Assembly: GCA_046729975.1 (NCBI GenBank)
Contig: JBKPHS010000071.1
Coordinates: 1-7,184, forward strand
Source of the DNA: JBKPHS01 sp046729975
GTDB lineage: Bacteria > Actinomycetota > Thermoleophilia > Solirubrobacterales > Thermoleophilaceae
Direction of reading: 5' to 3'
Length of the DNA: 7,184 nt
The first letter of the stretch is position 1. Each line of letters opens with the position of its first letter. The position numbers were made by a program, and so were the translations under genes. This document shows positions 1 to 5,632 of this stretch, piece after piece. Below the pieces are notes generated by a model. That model did no database searches, was not told where the DNA came from, and worked only from the letters and a program-made list of their open reading frames with translations.

Positions 1-1626
1 AACCCGAACCTGTTCCGCGCCCAGCTGGCGTTCGGCGCCGCGTGGACGGCCGAGTGGGCGTTCATGGTGGCGATCGGCGTCGTGGCCTTTCGCGACGGCG
101 GCGCGACGGCGGTGGGCATCGTGGCGTTCGTCCGTATGGCGCCGGCGGCGTTGCTCGGGCCCGTTGGGTCCGCCTTCGCCGACCGCCTGCCGCGCCACCG
201 GGTGCTGGTGTGGTCGGGCGTCATCCGCGCCGTCGCGACCGCCGCCGCAGCGCTGGTGCTACAGGCCGGCGGGTCGCTGATCGTCGTCTACGCGCTCGCG
301 ATGCTCGCAACCGCCGCCTTCACTGTCTTCCGGCCCGCCCATTCGGCGTTGCTGCCGGGGCTGTGCCGGACGCCCCTCGAGCTGACAAGCGCCAACGTGA
401 TCCGCGGGCTGGCCGACTCGCTGAGCACGCTGCTCGGACCGCTGGCCGCTGCGCTGCTCCTCGGGATCGACGGCCCGGTCGCGGTATTCGCGTTGGTCGC
501 GGCGCTGTCGCTCGGCTCGGGTGCGCTGCTGCTCGGGCTGTCGTACGAGGCACCGCCGCGCGGGCCTCCCGAGCCGCTGCGCCGGATTCTGGCCGAGACG
601 GTTGACGGCTTTCGAGGGCTCACGCGCTATCGGGCCGCCGGGCTCCTGATGGGAATCGGGCTCGCGCAGGCCCTCACGCGCGGCTTCCTGACCGTCTTCC
701 TGGTCGTCGTCGCGCTCGAACTGCTCCACACCGGCGACCCGGGCGTCGGCCTACTGACCGCCGCCGTCGGCGTTGGCGCCGTGGCGGGATCGCTCGGCGC
801 CTCGATGCTGGTCAGCGGGCGGCGACTCGCCGTTATCGAGGGGATTGGCGTGGTGCTCTGGGGCCTGCCTCTCACCTTGAGCGGCGCGTTTCCATACGAG
901 CCGGTCGTGCTGGCGATGATGTGCGTGATCGGGGTCGGCAACGCGCTCGTCGACGTCGGCCTGTTCACGCTTGTCCCGCGGCTCGTGCCCGAGGAGGTGC
1001 TCGCGCGCGTGTTCGGTGCGTTCGAGAGCGGGGTCGCGTTGGCCGTGGCGATTGGCTCGCTGGTCACCCCGTTCGTCATCGACCTCCTCGGGATCCGTGG
1101 CGCCCTGGCCGTGCTCGGACTGCTGGCCCCGGCGCTCGTGGCGTTGGCCTGGCGGCGACTGCGTGCTATCGACGCCTCGATCGCGCACCGCGACGAGGAG
1201 ATCGAGGTGCTGAGGCAGGTCGGCATGTTCCAGCCGCTGCCGATGCCGGCGATCGACAGCCTCGCGCTCCACGTCGACCACGCGCGCTTCGAAGCCGAAG
1301 AGGAGGTCTTCCACCAGGGCGACCGCGGCGATCGCTTCTACATGATCGAGGACGGCCGGGCCGACGTGGTGGGCGACGACCGTCTGATCCGCACGCTCGG
1401 GCCCGGCGAGGGCTTCGGCGAGATCGCGCTGCTGCACGACGCGCCGCGCACGACCACCGTGCGGGCACGCACGCGGCTGCGGCTCTACACGCTCGACCGG
1501 CACTACTTCCTGTCTGCCGTCACCGGCTACCGGTCAAGCGCGCGCGAGGCGGACAGCCTCGTGCTCGACCGGCTCGGAACGTTCGACCCACGGAGCCGGG
1601 AGACTGCTGACTCCTCGCCCGAGTAG
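1..1626 (+). CDS. MFS transporter with C-terminal cyclic-nucleotide-binding domain (5' partial)
   Basis: The frame is open from the first base, so the start codon lies upstream; the ATG at 64 falls inside the first membrane helix and is not the true start. The visible 541 residues begin NPNLFRAQLAF and run through about 11-12 hydrophobic segments up to about residue 385. A motif-A-like loop (GSAFADRLPRHR) sits near residues 52-66, as in major facilitator transporters. A soluble domain follows from about 409 to the end. It has the cNMP phosphate-binding cassette FGEIALLHDAPRTTTV, with Glu474 and Arg483 in the positions that contact the cyclic nucleotide ribose and phosphate in CAP-type domains. 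By family knowledge the protein should be an inner-membrane exporter or permease; gating by cAMP or cGMP is inference. The substrate cannot be told from the sequence. The gene ends at TAG 1624-1626, 88 nt before the next gene. Confidence 0.9.
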   Translation, partial: NPNLFRAQLAFGAAWTAEWAFMVAIGVVAFRDGGATAVGIVAFVRMAPAALLGPVGSAFADRLPRHRVLVWSGVIRAVATAAAALVLQAGGSLIVVYALAMLATAAFTVFRPAHSALLPGLCRTPLELTSANVIRGLADSLSTLLGPLAAALLLGIDGPVAVFALVAALSLGSGALLLGLSYEAPPRGPPEPLRRILAETVDGFRGLTRYRAAGLLMGIGLAQALTRGFLTVFLVVVALELLHTGDPGVGLLTAAVGVGAVAGSLGASMLVSGRRLAVIEGIGVVLWGLPLTLSGAFPYEPVVLAMMCVIGVGNALVDVGLFTLVPRLVPEEVLARVFGAFESGVALAVAIGSLVTPFVIDLLGIRGALAVLGLLAPALVALAWRRLRAIDASIAHRDEEIEVLRQVGMFQPLPMPAIDSLALHVDHARFEAEEEVFHQGDRGDRFYMIEDGRADVVGDDRLIRTLGPGEGFGEIALLHDAPRTTTVRARTRLRLYTLDRHYFLSAVTGYRSSAREADSLVLDRLGTFDPRSRETADSSPE

Positions 1627-1714
1627 TCTTGAAGGAGACGTGCCCACCGCTGGGTGTTCACGCTCCCTGCATCCTCCTGTGGCCAGGAACTAGGGGGGCC
1701 GGTTAGGTAGAGCG

Positions 1715-1924
1715 ATGAGTGACCAGACCGAGCAGCCGCGGGCCGAGACCGCTGCGCGCGGCGAGGCGGCGTGGAAGGCCGCAAAGGAAGCCGTGGCCAG
1801 CCGCAATGCGGAGGCCCGCAGGGAGGGCAGCCGGCGGCGCCAGGCGGAGGAAGAGCGAAGGGCTGCCGGGCGTCGGGCAGCCGAGCTGCGCGAGAGATCG
1901 GAGCTGGCGAACCGCAGGCCGTAG
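1715..1924 (+). CDS. Small charged helical protein, 69 aa, function unknown
   Basis: I do not recognise a named family. The ATG at 1715 opens a 69-residue protein made almost wholly of Ala, Arg and Glu, with no Cys, no hydrophobic core and only one Trp (residue 20). Residues 12-65 look like one continuous charged helix (AARGEAAWKAAKEAV...RRQAEEERRAAGRRAAELRERSEL). It has no signal peptide or membrane segment. Upstream bases carry no strong Shine-Dalgarno. An overlapping frame from 1719 is also open, but its protein is Arg/Gly/Pro-rich and looks like a shadow. Short Arg/Glu/Ala-rich proteins of this kind are common in high-GC actinobacteria. A role in nucleic-acid or protein binding would be a guess. 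It lies between the MFS gene and cspA on the same strand; co-transcription is not shown. Confidence 0.6.
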   Translation: MSDQTEQPRAETAARGEAAWKAAKEAVASRNAEARREGSRRRQAEEERRAAGRRAAELRERSELANRRP

Positions 1925-2061
1925 GACGTCGGGGTGCCCACCACTGGTAGGCTCATCTAAATAGGTCGGGCCACACGGCTCGGCGAAGCAGTGCAAGCGC
2001 TCGTAGGTCGTTGTCACATAGCCGCCTCCGCGTACGCAGCACACAAGCCGTGGAGGAAAAC
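1925..2061 (+). promoter_or_regulatory. Leader and probable promoter region of the cold-shock gene
   Basis: These 137 untranslated bases precede cspA. They contain a small A/T-rich island, TAAATA at 1958-1963, which stands out in this GC-rich DNA and could be a -10 element about 100 nt before the start codon. That would leave a long 5' UTR, as known for cold-shock mRNAs. An alternative is TTGTCA at 2011-2016 followed after 16 nt by TACGCA at 2033-2038, which would give a short leader. The heptamer TAGGTCG occurs at 1962-1968 and 2004-2010, exactly 42 nt apart. Which promoter is used cannot be decided from sequence. Confidence 0.35.
2052..2056 (+). promoter_or_regulatory. Ribosome binding site of cspA
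   Basis: GGAGG lies 5 nt before the ATG at 2062. It is the clearest Shine-Dalgarno in the window. It fixes the cspA start at 2062 and argues against the in-frame ATG at 2011, which would add 17 residues absent from cold-shock proteins. Confidence 0.85.
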
Positions 2062-2268
2062 ATGGCAACAGGAACCGTCAAATGGTTCAGTGACGACAAG
2101 GGCTTCGGCTTCATCACTCCGGACGAAGGCGGGAAGGACCTCTTCGCCCACCACACCGGGATCTCCGGCGACGGGTTCCGCTCGCTCGCCGAGGGGGCGA
2201 AGGTCTCCTACGACGCCGAGTCCGGCGACAAGGGCCCGAAGGCCGTCAACATCCAGCCGATCGCCTAG
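2062..2268 (+). CDS. cspA: Cold-shock protein, CspA family
   Basis: This is a complete 68-residue single cold-shock domain, the usual family length, beginning MATGTVKWFSDDKGFGFI. The RNP1 motif KGFGFI is at residues 13-18 and the RNP2-like motif DLFAHHT at 26-32, followed by the typical SLAEGAKVSY and GPKAVNIQP strands. By family knowledge these proteins form a five-stranded OB barrel that binds single-stranded RNA or DNA and melts mRNA secondary structure, acting in the cytoplasm during cold or general stress. The second aromatic of RNP2 (HFS in E. coli CspA) is His here, a substitution I believe is common in actinobacterial members. The start is set by GGAGG at 2052. A GC-rich hairpin follows 25 nt after the stop. 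The gene symbol marks the family, not a proven orthologue of one E. coli paralogue. Confidence 0.95.
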   Translation: MATGTVKWFSDDKGFGFITPDEGGKDLFAHHTGISGDGFRSLAEGAKVSYDAESGDKGPKAVNIQPIA

Positions 2269-2292
2269 CGATCCGTGCGCATGAAGCTGATG

Positions 2293-2315
2293 AGGGCCCG
2301 CACTTCGCCGGCCCT
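2293..2315 (+). terminator. GC-rich hairpin after cspA, terminator-like without U tract
   Basis: AGGGCC at 2293-2298 pairs perfectly with GGCCCT at 2310-2315 around an 11-nt loop, 25 nt past the cspA stop. No run of T follows, so it is not a canonical intrinsic terminator. It could still attenuate or end the cspA transcript or protect its 3' end. Confidence 0.4.
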
Positions 2316-2323
2316 TGGCTGAC

Positions 2324-2638
2324 ATGACGAGCGCGCGGAACGCCAGTCTCCGGGCGGCGGTGCGCCGGACGCTCTCCGAGCGCGTCGGGCGGCTGCAACG
2401 CTCCAAGACCTCTGACGAGCCGGCCCGGCCCGAGCCACCGGCGGAAGAGCCGGATCCGCGCCTCGACGAGCTTCGCGTCCGAGTCGAGCGGCTCGAGTCG
2501 GAGCTCGAAGGTCTTCAGGACGCGATGCACCGGGAAGCTGTCCGTCAGAGCAAGCGGATCGACGAGCTTCTGAAGGCGATCCAGCCGGGCGCCATGGCGC
2601 GCACCCTGAGCGAGGACGCCCGGCGGCGAGGCATCTGA
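2324..2638 (+). CDS. Coiled-coil protein, 104 aa, function unknown
   Basis: No family is recognised. From ATG 2324 the protein has three parts. A basic N-terminus (residues 1-29, RNASLRAAVRRTLSERVGRLQRSK) is followed by a Pro/Glu-rich linker (32-45). A strongly heptad-patterned helix then runs over residues 46-87 (LDELRVRVERLESELEGLQDAMH...RIDELLKAI), which predicts a coiled coil and oligomerisation. An in-frame TTG at 2315 would add three residues. I prefer 2324 because the TTG lies at the end of the hairpin after cspA, although neither start has a good Shine-Dalgarno. There is no signal peptide or membrane segment, so it is probably cytoplasmic. The next small gene begins 4 nt after its stop, so the two are probably translated from one message. 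Confidence 0.7.
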   Translation: MTSARNASLRAAVRRTLSERVGRLQRSKTSDEPARPEPPAEEPDPRLDELRVRVERLESELEGLQDAMHREAVRQSKRIDELLKAIQPGAMARTLSEDARRRGI

Positions 2639-2642
2639 CGCC

Positions 2643-2822
2643 ATGACGTCACATCGTCTCGAGGAGCTGGAGGCGGAGGCGCGATATCAGCGGGAGCGGC
2701 GCGACCTCTACCGCGCGCGGGCGTACAGCTCGAAACCTGTCAGCGCCGCGCGTCTTCGTGAGCTCGAGCGCAGCTGCCAGCTAGCGGAAGACCGGGTCCG
2801 GCGGGCCAGGCTGGGGAGCTGA
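2643..2822 (+). CDS. Small helical protein, 59 aa, function unknown
   Basis: ATG 2643 to TGA 2820-2822 gives a 59-residue protein starting MTSHRLEELEAEARYQRER. It has two predicted amphipathic charged helices, about residues 4-26 and 34-56 (SAARLRELERSCQLAEDRV), joined by a short turn SSKP, so it probably forms a helical hairpin. It contains one Cys and no signal or membrane segment. Its start is 4 nt after the stop of the coiled-coil gene, with a weak purine stretch (GGCGAGG) upstream, which supports translational coupling. The pattern LEELEAEARY...RDLYRARAY...SAARLRELER resembles short hypothetical proteins I recall from Solirubrobacterales-like genomes, but I cannot name a family. Function unknown. 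Confidence 0.65.
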   Translation: MTSHRLEELEAEARYQRERRDLYRARAYSSKPVSAARLRELERSCQLAEDRVRRARLGS

Positions 2823-2848
2823 GACCGCTGCGCTCCCGACTCTGCGCG

Positions 2849-3913
2849 TTGCGGTCGTTGTGCCGGCGGCATGCTCGCACGGTGACAATCGTCGGCTCGG
2901 CCGGAGCCGCCGCCGTCCTGCTGGCGCTGCTCATCCCGCGGCGCGACGAGTTCGTGACGGCGGTCGAGCTCGCCCCCCTGTCGATACTCGCGCTCGCGGC
3001 GGGTCTCCAGCTGCTGGCGCTGCTGGTCAGGACAGAGGCCTGGCACGCCTGCATCAGGGCCGCCGGGGGCGGCGTGGAACGACGCCGCGTCTATCGGGCC
3101 TCCGGCATCGGTGGGCTCGCGGCGCTCGTCAACGGCCAGGTGGCGGTCGCCGCCAGAGTTGCGGCTCTTCGCCGGGCGGCTCCCGACGAGAGCCCGCGCA
3201 TCCCGGCCCTCCTCGCCGCCGAACTGCCGATCCTCAGCATCGAGGCCGGCCTCGCGGCGATCGCTTCGTTCACACTCGTCGGCCCACTGGGCCTGCCGTG
3301 GTGGCTGCCGCTCCTCTGCCTGGGCGCGATGGTCGCGGTCAGCGGCGGCCTCGGCTCCCTGGCGCGCAGGCGGCAGCGGGGCGCCTGGCGGGGGATCGCG
3401 ATCATGCGAACCGTGAAGGGCCGGACCGGCATCGTCGCTCTGATCCTGGTTGCGGTGTTCTCGCAGATCGCACGCAACTGGCTCGTCCTCCACGCGATCG
3501 GGGTCGACGTGTCCGTCTTCGACGCGACCGCCCTCCTCATCGCGATGGTGACCCTCAGCCAGCTGCCGCTGGGGCCCAGTGTCGGCGCCGCGGCGTCGGT
3601 CCTCGTGCTGGGGCCCCACGGCGTTGCCCTTGTCGCGGCGGCCGGCGTGCTGCTCACCGCGACGGGCACGCTTGGCGCGCTCTGCTTCGCGGGCTGGGCC
3701 GTTGGCGACGAGCTCGGCGGCGCGCCCGCCCAGCGCTGGCTACGTTCGCGGTTCGGGGCCGTGAGCCGGCGCGCGCCAGGCACGGCCGCACGGGCGCTGG
3801 TCGCGGCGCTCGGCGAGTTCGACCCCCGCCAGCTGCGGACCGTCGAGGTGGCCTACTTCGGAGGTCTCACGCGGGCGCAGATCGGCCGGACGCTGAGCGT
3901 CCAGGTCGCCTGA
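2849..3913 (+). CDS. Lysylphosphatidylglycerol-synthase-TM / flippase-like membrane protein with sigma-70 region-4-like tail
   Basis: The protein is up to 354 aa, with hydrophobic segments near residues 12-30, 41-60, 121-145, 150-170, 194-217, 226-245 and 248-283. The arrangement, the short basic loops and the loop SQLPLGPSVGAAAS (237-250) fit the LPG-synthase-TM/UPF0104 group, whose members include the flippase half of MprF. A lipid or glycolipid translocation role is family inference; no synthase domain is present. Beyond the last helix, residues 316-354 (ALVAALGEFDPRQLRTVEVA... ending LSVQVA) resemble the first part of a sigma-70 region 4 helix-turn-helix but stop before the recognition helix. 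The start is uncertain: TTG 2849 gives the longest reading. TTG 2858 or GTG 2882 are possible, and the frame stays open upstream without a clear ribosome site. The stop codon abuts the palindromic element. Confidence 0.75.
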   Translation: MRSLCRRHARTVTIVGSAGAAAVLLALLIPRRDEFVTAVELAPLSILALAAGLQLLALLVRTEAWHACIRAAGGGVERRRVYRASGIGGLAALVNGQVAVAARVAALRRAAPDESPRIPALLAAELPILSIEAGLAAIASFTLVGPLGLPWWLPLLCLGAMVAVSGGLGSLARRRQRGAWRGIAIMRTVKGRTGIVALILVAVFSQIARNWLVLHAIGVDVSVFDATALLIAMVTLSQLPLGPSVGAAASVLVLGPHGVALVAAAGVLLTATGTLGALCFAGWAVGDELGGAPAQRWLRSRFGAVSRRAPGTAARALVAALGEFDPRQLRTVEVAYFGGLTRAQIGRTLSVQVA

Positions 3914-4069
3914 GCCTGGATCCACCGATCCTGACGGCGTTTCCTCGCCGGAATGCCGTCGCCAGTCGCCACCGGCTCACTCGCCAGGGTTCACCCTCGC
4001 TCCACTCGCCGTCGCCGCCTGGCTCGGCCTCCGGCGTGGAAACGCTCGCCAGTCCCGGTGGATCCAGGC
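3914..4069. repeat. Large palindromic (MITE-like) intergenic element
   Basis: This 156-bp segment between two convergent genes is nearly symmetrical about position 3991.5. The termini GCCTGGATCCACCG (3914-3927) and its exact reverse complement (4056-4069) form perfect 14-bp inverted repeats. A nested pair, 3937-3951 with 4031-4045, matches in 14 of 15 positions. A third, GCCAG 3961-3965 with CTGGC 4019-4023, continues inward. The tip AGGGT-TC-ACCCT (3986-3997) lies exactly on the axis. TGA occurs at 3911-3913 and again at 4070-4072, a possible 3-bp target duplication; the left copy is also the flippase stop codon. No convincing ORF lies inside. It could be a non-autonomous mobile element, a REP/BIME-like repeat, or a large bidirectional terminator. 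It lacks a U tract on either side. Confidence 0.75.
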
Positions 4070-4078
4070 TGACCTAAG

Positions 4079-5599
4079 TCAAGTTGTCAGCGCGCGGTCG
4101 TCCGCAGGCCTGCCCAGCTCGTACACGCCCGGCTCGAGCCGCGCCGTCCTGCGCCGGTAGGTGGTCCACAGCCACGGCCACTGGTTCGGGTCGTTGCCGT
4201 TCGCGTCGACGTACCAGTTCGTGCATCCGCTGTGCCAGACGGTTCCGCTCAGGGCCGCGCGCAGCTCGCGGTCGAACTCGTCGGCCGCCTCGCGTCGAAG
4301 CTCGATCCGGCGTGCGTCCGCGCGCTCGAGCTCGTCGAGGGCCGCGATCACATGGCCCATTCCCGCCTCAATCGTGTAGATGACGGAGCCTGCTCCGGCG
4401 TTCGTGTTCGGCCCGTACAGCAGGAACATGTTCGGGAAGCCGGGCACGCTCATCCCCAGATACGCCCGGGGGACCTCCGCCCACTCCTCCGCGAGCGTCC
4501 GGCCATGAACCCCCACCACTTCCATCGGCGCCACGAAGCCGTGGGTCTTGAAGCCCGTCGCAAGGACGAGCGCGTCAGCGGGGCGCTCGGCGCCGTCGAC
4601 GGTGCGTATCCCGGTCGGTGTGATCTCGTCGATCCGGTCGGTGACGAGCGCGACGTTGGGCTCGGTCAGCGCCGGATACCACTCGTCCGTGAGCATGATC
4701 CGCTTGCAACCGACCTCGTCGGACGGGGTGACCTTGCGACGGAGGTCGGGGTCCTGGATGGCCTTCTCGATTTGACGGCGGGCGGCGGCGCGAAACAGCG
4801 CGAGGATCCAGCGCCGGCCGGTCATACCGGCCGAGGCGACCTCCATGAAGGCGAAGATCGCCGCGCGGTCGAGCCGCTGTAGCACCGGGAAGCGCTCGAA
4901 CAGGCGCTTCGTGCGCTCCTTGTAGGCGAAGTCCATCTTCGGGAGGGTCCAGCCCGGCGAGCGCTGGTAGACGTCGACCCGCTCGACGATCGGCTGGATC
5001 GCCGGAACGACCTGTATCGCGCTGCAGCCGGTCCCGACCACGGCGACCCGCTTGCCGGCGAGCTCGACGTCGTGTCGCCACCTGGCCGTGTGGAACGCGG
5101 GACCGTCGAAGCTCTCGAGGCCCGGGATCGCCGGCTCGCTCGGGACAGAGAGCTGCCCGCAGGCGGTGATCAGGATGTCGGCCTCGTGGACACCCGCGCT
5201 CGTCTCGAGAACCCACTTGCCGTCATCGTCTTCCCATCGAGCGTGCTCGACCTCCGTGCTGGTACGAACCCGGTCCAGGACTCCGTTCCGTCGCGCGACG
5301 TCCTCGAGGTAGGCCTGGATCTCGGCCTGGGGCGCGTAGCGACGCGACCACCGCGGGTTCGGCTCGAAGGAGAACTCGTAGAGGTGGGAGGGGATATCGC
5401 AGGTTGCGCCCGGATAGGTGTTGTGGTGCCAGACGCCGCCGATCCGCTCGCTGCGCTCGAAGACCGTGACGTCCCGGTAGCCGGCGCGGCGCAGCATCAC
5501 GGCCGCCCCGATTCCGCCGAAGCCACCGCCGACCACCGCGACCGAACGGGAGCGGCCACGGCTGCCGCCCCGCCCATTCCTGCGAGAGGCCACCTTCAC
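4079..5599 (-). CDS. Type I Baeyer-Villiger-like flavin monooxygenase
   Basis: This is a 506-residue NAD(P)H- and FAD-dependent monooxygenase. The FAD Rossmann motif GGGFGG is at residues 24-29, with the ribose-binding Glu48 at the end of the second strand. The family block GGVWHHNTYPGATCDIPS spans 54-71, including the conserved Asp68. The Baeyer-Villiger fingerprint appears as FDGPAFHTARW (164-174), the NADPH Rossmann motif GTGCSA at 189-194, and the ATGF motif near 346. By family knowledge such enzymes insert oxygen next to a carbonyl or oxygenate a heteroatom through a C4a-peroxyflavin; the substrate is unknown here. The fingerprint residue after Trp174, usually Pro or Asp, is Arg175. The start GTG 5599 has AAGG about 8 nt upstream; GTG 5593 is an alternative. 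The basic first 18 residues precede the fold. It follows the LLM gene by 33 nt, so an operon is likely. Confidence 0.9.
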   Translation of the reverse strand: MKVASRRNGRGGSRGRSRSVAVVGGGFGGIGAAVMLRRAGYRDVTVFERSERIGGVWHHNTYPGATCDIPSHLYEFSFEPNPRWSRRYAPQAEIQAYLEDVARRNGVLDRVRTSTEVEHARWEDDDGKWVLETSAGVHEADILITACGQLSVPSEPAIPGLESFDGPAFHTARWRHDVELAGKRVAVVGTGCSAIQVVPAIQPIVERVDVYQRSPGWTLPKMDFAYKERTKRLFERFPVLQRLDRAAIFAFMEVASAGMTGRRWILALFRAAARRQIEKAIQDPDLRRKVTPSDEVGCKRIMLTDEWYPALTEPNVALVTDRIDEITPTGIRTVDGAERPADALVLATGFKTHGFVAPMEVVGVHGRTLAEEWAEVPRAYLGMSVPGFPNMFLLYGPNTNAGAGSVIYTIEAGMGHVIAALDELERADARRIELRREAADEFDRELRAALSGTVWHSGCTNWYVDANGNDPNQWPWLWTTYRRRTARLEPGVYELGRPADDRALTT

Positions 5600-5632
5600 G
5601 CCGCAGACCTTACCCGGGCTCCGCGGCGACCC

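Noticed and set aside
1635..1662. CCCA-CCGC-TGGG hairpin after the MFS gene as a terminator
   Set aside because: The stem is only about 4 bp with no T tract, too weak to call.
2011..2061. Upstream in-frame ATG extending CspA by 17 residues
   Set aside because: The extension is unlike any cold-shock protein, and GGAGG at 2052 places the start at 2062.
2708..3619. 303-aa minus-strand open frame opposite the flippase gene
   Set aside because: It is low-complexity, with Gln/Arg/Asp-rich content typical of antisense reading of high-GC genes, and has no start signal or family motif.
3957..4053. Repeated TCGCC units inside the intergenic region as a CRISPR-like array
   Set aside because: Units are only 5-8 nt, irregularly spaced and explained by the palindrome; there are no regular repeats or spacers and no cas gene.
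2860..4077. 405-aa plus-strand open frame overlapping the flippase gene and the palindrome
   Set aside because: Its composition is almost entirely Arg/Gly/Pro/Ala, with no membrane or domain pattern, while the overlapping frame has ordered hydrophobic helices.
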